Below, piece after piece: positions 7,169 through 15,292 of a stretch of DNA of 35,481 nucleotides. The notes under the pieces are model-generated. The model saw nothing but the letters and a program-made list of their open reading frames with translations. It was not told where the DNA came from and ran no database searches. The DNA is taken from NCBI GenBank assembly GCA_016784545.1, contig JADHUM010000049.1, positions 1 through 35,481 on the forward strand, in the 5' to 3' direction. Source of the stretch: Candidatus Neomarinimicrobiota bacterium (GTDB lineage: Bacteria > Fidelibacterota > UBA8477 > JABMPR01). Position 1 is the stretch's first letter. Every line of letters starts with the position of its first letter. The translations under genes were made by a program, and so were the position numbers.

Positions 7169-8293
7169 CTAAATCAAGTGGTGTCCTTTTAATCCCTGAT
7201 ATACTTCTTGAATAATGACTTTTGAAATGCCCCAGGCTGGAACCGCCAGAAACATCCCCAAAACCCCTACTTGAGATCCAACCAGAATAAGTAAAATCAC
7301 AGTAAGTGGATGCATTTCCATTGATCCTGAGACGACGATAGGTGAGATAATATTATTGTCGATCATTTGTACGACAAGGAACATGACAATGATATGAATA
7401 ATATAGTAGAAATGTGAAGCAGCGATTGGATCACCAAGGTTATTAAACAAACTGACAATGATGGCTGGCACCATGCCCATAAATGGTCCCACAAAGGGAA
7501 TCATGTTGGCCATACCAGCAATGGTACTAATGAGCAGAACCCCTGAAATATTGGTATCAAAAATCCCATTTAATAGACTAAGACCGATAAAGGACTGAAT
7601 GGCCACACCCAGAGCAGCCAACAATTGGCCACGCAGAAAATTGGTTAATTGCTTCTTTGTTTTATAAGTAATGTTCAATGACATTTCAAAATATTGATTA
7701 GGGACCATTCCTATCAACTGCTTGGTCATCCGCTTCCCATCCACGAGAAAAAACATGGTTATGATCAGGATAAAAATGATAGTAGCCAGGGTGTCCAAAG
7801 CTCCCGCAAGAATGGAACCGAGTTGGCTGAAGAATTGGGAAGAAAGGCTGGAAATGAGATCTAAATCCAATTGAAACCCAGGGATATATTCTGCAATCCT
7901 GGTGTTTATATCACCCATTAAAGAATCCAGGGATTCTGTTGCCGAGTTCTGCTGGATGACATCTTTTATGCGACTTATTTCTGTGAGCAAGGTTGGTATC
8001 CCCTTAACCACACCCAGCACTACCATGCCAATTATCCCGCCAAACATTAGCAAGGTGCCATATAAACGCCTTATTCCAGAGGATTCCATACGATCAACCA
8101 TAGGGTTGAAAACAGCCGTCAGGATGGCTGCAATGACTATGAGAAATAGAGCATCAACAACCAATGGGAAAGCTTTATACGCACCCGCTAAAACCAGAAC
8201 TAGAAAAAAGAAGTAGACCAGGGTCTTGAAGAGACTCTGGTGAAATAATCGCACCGACTGAGGTGCGATGGTTACAGAATCGTGGTTACTCAT
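7169..8293 (-). CDS. AI-2E family transporter (PerM/YhhT-type permease)
   Basis: A 374-residue inner-membrane protein of the AI-2E/PerM family. It has an N-terminal pair of helices (LVYFFFLVLVLAGAYKAFPLVVDALFLIVIAAILTAVF), a soluble amphipathic middle, and a C-terminal helical bundle. The family-typical motif GMANMIPFVGPFMGMVPAIIV is about residues 255-275. The name comes from one member; others export different solutes or act as Na+/H+ antiporters, so the cargo is open. The ATG at 8293 was chosen over one at 8320 because it overlaps the upstream gene's stop as ATGAGTAA, which couples translation of the two. The stop abuts the stop of the convergent envelope gene, leaving no intergenic space. 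Confidence 0.85.
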   Translation of the reverse strand: MSNHDSVTIAPQSVRLFHQSLFKTLVYFFFLVLVLAGAYKAFPLVVDALFLIVIAAILTAVFNPMVDRMESSGIRRLYGTLLMFGGIIGMVVLGVVKGIPTLLTEISRIKDVIQQNSATESLDSLMGDINTRIAEYIPGFQLDLDLISSLSSQFFSQLGSILAGALDTLATIIFILIITMFFLVDGKRMTKQLIGMVPNQYFEMSLNITYKTKKQLTNFLRGQLLAALGVAIQSFIGLSLLNGIFDTNISGVLLISTIAGMANMIPFVGPFMGMVPAIIVSLFNNLGDPIAASHFYYIIHIIVMFLVVQMIDNNIISPIVVSGSMEMHPLTVILLILVGSQVGVLGMFLAVPAWGISKVIIQEVYQGLKGHHLI

Positions 8294-8840
8294 TTGCCCC
8301 AGACTCCAAGGCGGATTCAAGTTTTCTGGACACTTTGACTAACTCGCCATTGGTGCTCCGTAATCGAACAGCCAAAACTTCAGAAAGTGCCAGAAGTATC
8401 TTGCCGCCCAAGGCTGGTTTTGTCCTCAGAATATCCATAAGATCGGGACGGTAAAAACCGATTATTGTGCTGTTCTCCAGGGCAGTAGCTGCCGCAGTTC
8501 TGGGAGATGCATCGAGTAGCGCGATTTCCCCAAAGAAATCACCATCACCCAGTTTAGAAAGTTCTTTAGGAGCTTGCTGAGGAATGTCTAAAAAGATGCC
8601 AACACTCCCCTCAATGATGATGTACATGCCGCTCCCGGGATCACCCTGTTTAAAAACAGGCTCCCCTGGGGCAAAATTGCGAATATGCACGGCGTTCTCC
8701 ACAATCTTTATCTCCTGCCACGATAAACGACTGAATACATTGACTTGAGAAAGGGCCATTTGCGCCTGACTTCGATTAGGCTTCAATTTATTTTTAAAGC
8801 TCTCAAATAATGGATAGGAGATATTTGCCTTCTCTTTCAT
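8286..8840 (-). CDS. Cyclic nucleotide-binding domain protein without DNA-binding domain
   Basis: A 184-residue protein made of one Crp/Fnr-type effector domain (about 35-150). The phosphate-binding cassette is intact: FFGEIALLDASPRTAA (102-117) keeps the Glu that binds ribose 2'-OH and the Arg (114) that binds the cyclic phosphate. The sequence before it, GEPVFKQGDPGSGMYIIIEGSV, is the usual beta-roll. A helix (about 138-180) follows, but no helix-turn-helix, so it is not a transcription factor by itself. It overlaps the downstream permease by 8 nt, suggesting it senses cAMP or a similar nucleotide and acts on that transporter. GAGGTGA precedes the ATG. Confidence 0.85.
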   Translation of the reverse strand: MKEKANISYPLFESFKNKLKPNRSQAQMALSQVNVFSRLSWQEIKIVENAVHIRNFAPGEPVFKQGDPGSGMYIIIEGSVGIFLDIPQQAPKELSKLGDGDFFGEIALLDASPRTAAATALENSTIIGFYRPDLMDILRTKPALGGKILLALSEVLAVRLRSTNGELVKVSRKLESALESGANE

Positions 8841-8870
8841 GAGTCACCTCGAAATAGTCGCTCAGTTATG

Positions 8871-10550
8871 CTATTGGATGATATTGTCTACCAGGGTAAT
8901 CACATCCTGAATATTGGATTGACCATCATCATTAACATCAGCCGCACATAGTTCAACATCGTTGGGTGGAAAACCATTCCCTAGAATAATGGCCACAAGA
9001 CGAACCAGATCAGAAACATCAAGATTGCTATCATCGTTGATGTCACCTGGATCACATTCCGCCAGTGAATTCAATTCAATGGTATAACTGGCTCCATAAG
9101 TCGTCCCTGTCAGTTGAGTGACAACGGGAATCAAGGCGGCCATTGAGGCATCCCTGACATCCAATACGATGGAGCCATTGTTACTAGCATCCAAATCGAT
9201 GGATCCCCAATCAACGGTGTTATCATCCTGGCGAATAGCCCACATTGCGGACATTTCCACACCATCCTGACCGTCAAAATCGATTTCCAGACCCAGTTGA
9301 CCAGATGTATTCAAACGAATCATTTTGCATCCAAGGTTTTCAATCCCGGTCACACTTGATGATACGGGATAGCTATTATGCGTAAAGGCCAGGGTGGCTG
9401 TTGGATATCCATTCACACCAGCTTCATCATAACCAAACTGACTAACGCCACCGGTAACAACAGCCCGGGATCCTGTAAAAAAATTCCAGACAACATACTC
9501 ACTAAAAGCCTCTGGGAAGGAGCTGCCATATTGGGATAATGCCTGTGCATAACTGTTCATGACGTTCTGGCTGGTGTGGGTTTGACGCCAATTCCAGAAA
9601 TATTCGAGGATAGGGGCAACCACATAGGAATTGTCATCAAATCTCTGGTGCATGAAATCTTCCCAGGCATAATCTTCATATGAACCTGTTCCAGATGTGC
9701 CATGATTCAACCCCCAGTGTGGGTGAGAGTAAGGGTCGCCATAGCCCATAAAATTAAGCATGGAATCATTGACATAATCGTAGACAAACTCTTCAGCCCA
9801 GGTAGCATCCAGCTCTACCCAGCCACCTTCTGACCAGTTGGATTCTGAGCGCTGGCTGGCATGTTTAAATTCGTGGGCACACGTGACCTTCATGGCACCT
9901 TTGACATTGCCTTCTGGGTCCTGATTTGCTCCAAAACCAATATAACTATTGTGGAGGACCAGGCGGGTCAGCTCAGATCCATCCACTGCACTGGTGGTGC
10001 AGTACCCATAGGCACCCATACTTTCAAAGGAAACATTGTAAAAGCCATCGCCACCGACATGATTTGGACCGGCAAAACCTGCACTATCCACTTCTTGAGC
10101 CCAGGTGTAATCCAGATAGTCTGCAGCCCACTCCACATAATCGGGAACACCACTGCCATCAGCATCAGCCGACGGAACGGCTCCTGTACCAGTAGTTGCA
10201 TAGTTAAATGAGAAATGTCCCCCAGGACTGAAAAAGGTTTCTCTCAGCCCATCAGTTCTGGGCAGCAAGAGATCTTCGATGATATTAATGGTACTTTCAG
10301 CCAAATCAGGTTGCATGGCCTCATATTGAATCAAAATGGGGGTGCCACATTTAATGAGTTGTGTCTGATCTTCCCTGAAGCGGGCATCCAGGCGTTCAGG
10401 TGCTAAAAACAAATATACCTTATTCAGGATGAGTTCATCCTGGGTCAATTCACCGCGATCAAATGCTTCATCCATAGCGGTGATGGTGGTTGAGGCAAGC
10501 AGATTTCCTGTGATCAGTAATGAGAGAGTAATTAACAATCTATTTATCAT
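8871..10550 (-). CDS. MXAN_6640-type secreted metalloprotease with C-terminal dockerin
   Basis: A 559-residue secreted protein. Signal peptide: residues 1-20 (LLITLSLLITGNLLAS). The zinc-protease motif is HEFKH (226-230) in KVTCAHEFKHASQ, with a likely third ligand in ELDATWAEEFVYD (about 246-258), as in the MXAN_6640 family of putative metalloproteases. A calcium-loop sequence DADGSGVPDYVE (129-140) precedes it. The last ~60 residues form a type I dockerin with two DxNxDGxxxxxD-like loops (GDINDDSNLDVSDLVRLV and ADVNDDGQSNIQDVITLV). In non-cellulosomal bacteria such modules often work as calcium-stabilised C-terminal domains or surface attachment tags. It is separated by 30 nt from the downstream cyclic-nucleotide-binding gene. 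Confidence 0.82.
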   Translation of the reverse strand: MINRLLITLSLLITGNLLASTTITAMDEAFDRGELTQDELILNKVYLFLAPERLDARFREDQTQLIKCGTPILIQYEAMQPDLAESTINIIEDLLLPRTDGLRETFFSPGGHFSFNYATTGTGAVPSADADGSGVPDYVEWAADYLDYTWAQEVDSAGFAGPNHVGGDGFYNVSFESMGAYGYCTTSAVDGSELTRLVLHNSYIGFGANQDPEGNVKGAMKVTCAHEFKHASQRSESNWSEGGWVELDATWAEEFVYDYVNDSMLNFMGYGDPYSHPHWGLNHGTSGTGSYEDYAWEDFMHQRFDDNSYVVAPILEYFWNWRQTHTSQNVMNSYAQALSQYGSSFPEAFSEYVVWNFFTGSRAVVTGGVSQFGYDEAGVNGYPTATLAFTHNSYPVSSSVTGIENLGCKMIRLNTSGQLGLEIDFDGQDGVEMSAMWAIRQDDNTVDWGSIDLDASNNGSIVLDVRDASMAALIPVVTQLTGTTYGASYTIELNSLAECDPGDINDDSNLDVSDLVRLVAIILGNGFPPNDVELCAADVNDDGQSNIQDVITLVDNIIQ

Positions 10551-10575
10551 TCGAAGCTCCTAAATAATGCTCAAA

Positions 10576-10704
10576 TTAGAACTGCAAGATAACCTGACTC
10601 GATGTGAAGTCAAAATGTTTGAGATCACGAAAGATTGACAACCACTCCTTTTTGAGCTCATAAGTATTCCCAAATTGATCAATCAGTTTTTCCAGGGGAA
10701 GCAT
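10576..10704 (-). CDS. Probable 42-aa protein downstream of the DUF3108 gene
   Basis: On the minus strand an ATG at 10704 lies 5 nt after the TAG stop of the DUF3108 gene and opens 42 codons ending in TAA at 10576. The product begins MLPLEKLIDQFGNTYELKK and ends SSQVILQF. It is amphipathic with charged and hydrophobic residues alternating, has no signal peptide, and has codon choice like its neighbours. Tight spacing to the upstream stop suggests translational coupling. I do not recognise it. It could be chance, but it fills most of the 160-nt gap before the metalloprotease gene. Confidence 0.45.
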   Translation of the reverse strand: MLPLEKLIDQFGNTYELKKEWLSIFRDLKHFDFTSSQVILQF

Positions 10705-10709
10705 AGGTT

Positions 10710-11471
10710 CTATTTTTTGAGGCGTTCCAGAACGACTGCCTTGGGGAATTTACCAAACTGGGCTTTGCTATAGCTGCCATCTCCTTCAACCCAGAGTATA
10801 AATCGTGTGCCCTCTCTGGCTATGACATCCATGAGGATATCATTTTCAACCATGACCCTCTCCCCCTCAACATACTGGAGATCAGTCTGAATTAACACCT
10901 GGGTGCCAGACAGATTTATTCGGGGATGGGGATGGGGATGGGTGGCAGTATAGCGGGTGGCGGTGGCATTCCATATTTCACCATCAATAAAAACCTTGAT
11001 ATCTACAGGGAAGAAGGCAGGATCATGTGCCTTGGACGCCAGAAAATGTGTGGCTGAAAATACGGTAAACGCACCCTCAGGAAATGGTCTACCTTCCCCA
11101 TTTGAATATATGGCATGGGTACCATTCGCTGATCGATTTGCTTCCAGAAAGAAATTCTTGGAGCCCTCGGAGACCTTTTTGGACCAGGACAGGGGTTCAT
11201 AGCTGTCTTTATCAAAATGAACCCGGTAAATATTATGAATATGGTGAAAGTAGGCGATAAATGGTTTGAGCTGGTTGTCATAGGTGATCTGAACCGTGCT
11301 ATCCAGGTCTTCCCAGGTTAAGGTCATATCCAGAAGGGCAATGCCCATATATGAAGCCTCATAAGGGATGACAGTTTTCTCACCTGCTAAGCTACCCGAA
11401 TTGAGACCAGTCATGAACAGAGTGACCATGAGAAAGCGGGTGAATTGGCTCACAATGCAGATGCTTCTCAT
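10710..11471 (-). CDS. DUF3108 domain protein, exported
   Basis: A 253-residue protein with an N-terminal signal sequence (FLMVTLFMTGLNSGSLAG, ending about residue 30). The rest matches the DUF3108 pattern of periplasmic beta-rich proteins: an opening IPYEASYMGIALLDMTLTW (about 35-53), a middle with YRVHFDKDSYEPLSWSKKVSEG, and a final FILWVEGDGSYSKAQFGKFPKAVVLERL. The biochemical role of the family is unknown; members often sit beside envelope or glycan genes. Here it overlaps the upstream glycosyltransferase by 4 nt (ATGA), so the two are translated together. A (His-Pro)3 stretch is encoded by a run of CCCATCC units, whose complement is a G-quadruplex motif. The start could be a few codons further in. 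Confidence 0.75.
   Translation of the reverse strand: MRSICIVSQFTRFLMVTLFMTGLNSGSLAGEKTVIPYEASYMGIALLDMTLTWEDLDSTVQITYDNQLKPFIAYFHHIHNIYRVHFDKDSYEPLSWSKKVSEGSKNFFLEANRSANGTHAIYSNGEGRPFPEGAFTVFSATHFLASKAHDPAFFPVDIKVFIDGEIWNATATRYTATHPHPHPRINLSGTQVLIQTDLQYVEGERVMVENDILMDVIAREGTRFILWVEGDGSYSKAQFGKFPKAVVLERLKK
10922..10942 (+). repeat. Four-run G-quadruplex motif inside the DUF3108 gene
   Basis: The plus strand reads (GGGGAT)3 followed by GGG, so four runs of at least three G are separated by 2-nt loops. It lies in the template strand of a minus-strand gene and encodes His-Pro repeats in that gene. Confidence 0.8.
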
Positions 11472-12568
11472 TTCCAGGGCACCTTACCGACTAACCCTGA
11501 GATTCCCATGACAGGGATGTAAAATGGCTGGATGATGAACCAGAGGAGAAAGACCCCTATATCAGCCAATCGATCCATTTTTTTGAGGCCAATCAAAAGA
11601 ATGGCAATTTCAACACAAAATTTTATCCCAACAACCAGGAGAAACAGAGGAGATATCTGCAGACTCAATATTTGTAATAGCAGTGCTGTGTTTAAAACAA
11701 AGGCTGATGCTAGAAATACAAAGAATAGTGGGTCCTTGCGATGAAGTCCTCGTGAATCAGACGCCCAACGTTTTCTCTGACGATAAAAAGCGTATACAGA
11801 TTCCGCTGGGGAGGTCGTCACAAAGCTTTTGGGATTCCAGGAAAATTTTGCTGTGAGACCTTTGAGCTTTCCAATCTTCTGGACAAGATAAAAGTCATCG
11901 CCAATGCTCTGGTCTGGATCTCCAGTGAATCCACCAATAGCAGTAAAATGCTTCCGTTTGAAAGCCAGGTTCTGTCCTGACCCGCTCCACGGTTTCCCAT
12001 GCTGCATCATACCAGCGTTGGTCATCATAATTCCCAGGAAATCCAGGGCCTGATAAATGGCAAAAATGGATCTATTTCTGACGCTGGAGAAACCTACAAC
12101 GATTCCTGTATCCTCATCGAACTCTGACACCAGAGCGCTTATCCAATCAGGACCCATCCGACAGTCGGCATCTGTCTCTATGAGTATGTCTGCAGTTGTG
12201 TTCTTAATGCACTGGGTGAGCGCATTCTTCTTGCCCGTCATCTCTGAAGACGCTTCTAAAATCCGAACAGGAGTAAATTGAGGATGTGCCTTGCTGAACT
12301 TATGAATGATACCCCAGGTATCATCGTTTGACCGATCATCAGCAATAATAAATGAATGCGCCCCAGCATAATTTTGAGCAAGGAGATCAGCAAGGAGGTC
12401 AGGAAGATTGTGTGCTTCGTTGCGAGCAGCTACAATGACAGCCACCTCCGGTAAATTCTTATTAGGAGGTGTCGATCTGGCTTTCCGTAGACCCAGGATC
12501 ATAATCACTACAAATGTGAAGTAAGGAATGGCTCCGAGAATTAGCAGAAAACCGATAAAGGGGAGCAT
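11468..12568 (-). CDS. Membrane glycosyltransferase family 2 (processive-type)
   Basis: A 366-residue GT2 enzyme with a membrane anchor at each end. Helix 1 is residues 3-27. The GT-A core holds VAVIVAARNEAHNLPDLLAD (42-61), FIIADDRSNDDT (73-84), the DxD motif TDADC (132-136), the acceptor motif GDD (223-225) and QRKRW (264-268), a QxxRW motif typical of processive or cellulose-synthase-like GT2s. Two or three helices follow (about 280-360). It should act at the inner membrane on a lipid or polysaccharide acceptor. Its stop overlaps the DUF3108 gene start (ATGA), and it starts 5 nt after the mgtE stop, so mgtE, GT2 and DUF3108 may be one transcript. The substrate is unknown. Confidence 0.87.
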   Translation of the reverse strand: MLPFIGFLLILGAIPYFTFVVIMILGLRKARSTPPNKNLPEVAVIVAARNEAHNLPDLLADLLAQNYAGAHSFIIADDRSNDDTWGIIHKFSKAHPQFTPVRILEASSEMTGKKNALTQCIKNTTADILIETDADCRMGPDWISALVSEFDEDTGIVVGFSSVRNRSIFAIYQALDFLGIMMTNAGMMQHGKPWSGSGQNLAFKRKHFTAIGGFTGDPDQSIGDDFYLVQKIGKLKGLTAKFSWNPKSFVTTSPAESVYAFYRQRKRWASDSRGLHRKDPLFFVFLASAFVLNTALLLQILSLQISPLFLLVVGIKFCVEIAILLIGLKKMDRLADIGVFLLWFIIQPFYIPVMGISGLVGKVPWK

Positions 12569-12573
12569 TGATT

Positions 12574-13947
12574 TTAGAGTATAAAATATCCAGCAACGAT
12601 GAAATAAACGGCGACACCCAGGATATCAACGCTGGTTGTGACAAAGGGACCCGTTGCCACGGCTGGGTCCAGATTCATCCTGTGCAGCAGAACCGGTACG
12701 AGGGAACCCACAAAAGCAGCTGTAGCCATAGAAAGAATGATACCCAGTCCCACGGTTATGCCTAATTCAACTGATGTCATAACGCCAACATCCATATAAC
12801 CAATCATGCCAAGCAAATAGCCCGCAAAACCCAAGAGCACTCCATATAGACCTCCTAGAAGAAAGCCAACGCGTAGCTCTTTAAGAACCAGAGTTAGAGC
12901 ATTGGCGGTTGAAACACGACCAGTTGCAATCCCACGAACGATAATAGTAGCCGTCTGAGTTCCCACATTACCTGCCATACCAATAATGATGGGAAGAAAT
13001 GCCATGAGAGCCAACACCTGTCCCAGTGTTTCCTCATACGTGGTAATGATGCTGGCCACCAGCAGGCCACCCATCCAACTGGCAAAAAGCCAGGGCACAC
13101 GCGTCTTGGCATTGGAAAAGGTACTTTTCATGAGGATGTCCCGGTCACGACCGGCACCCGCCATCTGGAGAAAATCTTCTGTGGCTTCTTCGCGGATGAC
13201 ATCAATAACATCATCAACGGTAATAATACCCATGAGTTTATTCTCGTCGTCCACCACGGGAACCGCAAGGATATTGTAGCGAGAAACAATCTGGGCCACT
13301 TCTTCCTGATCCGTCATGGGTTTCACGGAATGGACGCGGGTGATCATCATTTCGCTCAATTTTTTCTTTGGTTTAGAAGTGATCAGATCACGTAAGGATA
13401 TGACACCAACCAGATGCTGACGATCATCCACGACATACAGGTAGAAAACCATTTCCTGTTCGTCTTGATTCTGAATTGATGCAATAGCGTCACCTACCGT
13501 GATATCTTCATGGAGGGCAAAAACATCTGGAATCATCAAGCCACCAGCTGAGTTCTCAGGATACGCCATGAGCGTTTCCATCTCTTCCGACTCACTGGAT
13601 TTCAGACGATTCAGAATATCTTCTGCCAATTCCTCAGGGAGTAATTGTAGAATATCAGCCTCATCATCAGGCGATAGGGCTTTCATCAGGTGCATGGTTT
13701 TTTCGATGGGCAGTTCTGAAATCAGCTCTACAATGAGGTGTTCGTCCATTTCGGACAAAACCGCTGCAGCATGATCCACATTAGCAATGGTCAGGAAGGC
13801 TTCATTTCGTTCTTCAGGAGTGATATGACGAAAAATGAGAGCCAGTTCGGCAGCGTGCATCTTGGCCAGCATGTTTTCAAGATTGCTCTTGGCGTGCCGA
13901 CGAAGCAGGCGTCTTACCGTGTCAATATGTAGGTGTAGATCTTTCAT
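12574..13947 (-). CDS. mgtE: Magnesium transporter MgtE
   Basis: A 457-residue MgtE-family Mg2+ channel of normal length. In order: the N-terminal helical superhelix (about 15-135, containing EMDEHLIVELISELP and DEADILQLLPEELAEDIL), a CBS pair (about 138-260) that senses cytosolic Mg2+, and five C-terminal membrane helices (about 285-457). The pore signature GMAGNVGTQTAT and the motif DPAVATGPFVTTSVDILG in the last helices are diagnostic. In the known structure the N and CBS domains close the pore when Mg2+ is high. No obvious M-box riboswitch is visible in the 190 nt upstream. It is divergent from the cysteine desulfurase. Confidence 0.95.
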   Translation of the reverse strand: MKDLHLHIDTVRRLLRRHAKSNLENMLAKMHAAELALIFRHITPEERNEAFLTIANVDHAAAVLSEMDEHLIVELISELPIEKTMHLMKALSPDDEADILQLLPEELAEDILNRLKSSESEEMETLMAYPENSAGGLMIPDVFALHEDITVGDAIASIQNQDEQEMVFYLYVVDDRQHLVGVISLRDLITSKPKKKLSEMMITRVHSVKPMTDQEEVAQIVSRYNILAVPVVDDENKLMGIITVDDVIDVIREEATEDFLQMAGAGRDRDILMKSTFSNAKTRVPWLFASWMGGLLVASIITTYEETLGQVLALMAFLPIIIGMAGNVGTQTATIIVRGIATGRVSTANALTLVLKELRVGFLLGGLYGVLLGFAGYLLGMIGYMDVGVMTSVELGITVGLGIILSMATAAFVGSLVPVLLHRMNLDPAVATGPFVTTSVDILGVAVYFIVAGYFIL

Positions 13948-14137
13948 TTCAGTGCTTTGAAATTAAGCGGGATTAAAGCTTAGAGAAGCAGGAAAACGAG
14001 GATTGAAGAATTCTTGCTCCCGCTCTCCAACACTAAACAAATCCACGTATACACGGCTTTGGAAGTCCAAAAGGCCTTCAATTGTCACCCAATCATTCTT
14101 TATTCCCTCAGGCCCCCCTTTCAACTATGTTCAGACG

Positions 14138-15292
14138 ATGAAAAGAAGTGACACCATATATCTTGATCATGCCTCCGGGACCAATCTCCTGCCAGAAGTC
14201 AAAAGCGGTATCCTGGCTTGGCTTGAATCAGGAATGACCAATCCGTCCAGCATACATCAGGAAGGTCGCCGCTCGGCAGCAGGCCTGGATGAAGCCCGAA
14301 CGCGTATAGCAGGGGTACTGGGCTGCAAACCCGGCGAGATTCTGTTTACTTCAGGAGGCACCGAATCCAACAACCTGGCTATTCTGGGTGCTGCAGAAGC
14401 ACTGCAGGAGAAAGGTCGTCATATCATCACCTGTGCAACTGAACATCCCTCGGTTTTAGAAAGCTTTAAAACGCTTGAGAAGCGTGGGTTTCACGTCACT
14501 TATCTTAACTGTGACAGCAACGGAGATGTTGATGCTGAAGCATTCAGGTCCAGCATTACTGATGACACCATTCTGGCCAGTTTTATGTGGGTAAACAATG
14601 AAACTGGACTTACGCATCCCATTGAAACACTGGCTCAAATTGCTGGGGAGCATCATGTAAAATTTCATTGTGATGCGGTACAGGCTTTTGGTCATATCCC
14701 ACTACAAATAGAAAACTCAGGAATAGACTCCCTGGCTCTTTCAGGTCACAAACTGGGAGCCCTGGCAGGTATAGGTGCCCTATATCTGAGAAAAGGACAT
14801 GCCCTTTCACGTAGGAGTTTCGGTGGAAGTCAGGAGCAGAATGTCCGAGCGGGCACCCAGAATCATATAGGTGCCATGGCGCTGGCCATTTCAATGGACT
14901 ACCATGCGGCTCATCTTGAAACACTTGAAAAGAAATATTCAGTTTTATCGGACCATCTTCAGAATCAACTGAAAGCAATGCCGGGGATCCAGATCAACCG
15001 TCATGGTAAGCAATACTCACCCAATATATTGAGCTGCTCATTTAAAAATGTTGACGGTGAAGCGCTTTTTATCAGACTGGATATGAAAAATATAGCTGTG
15101 TCAAATGGGGCTGCCTGCAGTTCCGGCTCGCAGGCACCATCTCATGTGTTGACCGCCCTGGGATTTGATGAGGAGTTAGCCCAGGCCAGCTTGCGCATTT
15201 CAATGGGCATAGAGACAACTAAACAAGAAATAGATGACTTCTGCAGGGAACTCCAGCAGATCGTCACTTCAATAAATAGAGATTCAGAATAA
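14138..15292 (+). CDS. Cysteine desulfurase (IscS/NifS family)
   Basis: A 384-residue PLP-dependent enzyme that removes sulfur from L-cysteine as a persulfide. Visible residues: YLDHASGT (8-15), the PLP-phosphate loop TSGGTESNN (71-79), His103 in ATEHPSV, the PLP-contacting Asp in FHCDAVQ (177-182), the PLP lysine K205 in SGHKLG, and the active-site Cys327 in GAACSSGS. The short loop around Cys327 fits the IscS/NifS group I. The ATG at 14138 begins the conserved YLDH strand; the frame is open further upstream, but that sequence has no family similarity. The stop overlaps the mnmA start (TAATG), so this enzyme most likely supplies sulfur for tRNA 2-thiouridine. Confidence 0.92.
   Translation: MKRSDTIYLDHASGTNLLPEVKSGILAWLESGMTNPSSIHQEGRRSAAGLDEARTRIAGVLGCKPGEILFTSGGTESNNLAILGAAEALQEKGRHIITCATEHPSVLESFKTLEKRGFHVTYLNCDSNGDVDAEAFRSSITDDTILASFMWVNNETGLTHPIETLAQIAGEHHVKFHCDAVQAFGHIPLQIENSGIDSLALSGHKLGALAGIGALYLRKGHALSRRSFGGSQEQNVRAGTQNHIGAMALAISMDYHAAHLETLEKKYSVLSDHLQNQLKAMPGIQINRHGKQYSPNILSCSFKNVDGEALFIRLDMKNIAVSNGAACSSGSQAPSHVLTALGFDEELAQASLRISMGIETTKQEIDDFCRELQQIVTSINRDSE

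Noticed and set aside
14003-14137. N-terminal extension of the cysteine desulfurase
   Set aside because: The frame is open by chance; the family begins at the YLDHA strand just after the ATG at 14138.
13948-14137. Mg2+ riboswitch before mgtE
   Set aside because: I could not find the conserved stems of an M-box or mgtA-type leader in the 190 nt between the divergent genes.
14610-14978. 122-codon open frame on the minus strand
   Set aside because: It is antisense to the cysteine desulfurase, including its PLP-lysine region. No ribosome binding site or recognisable motif.
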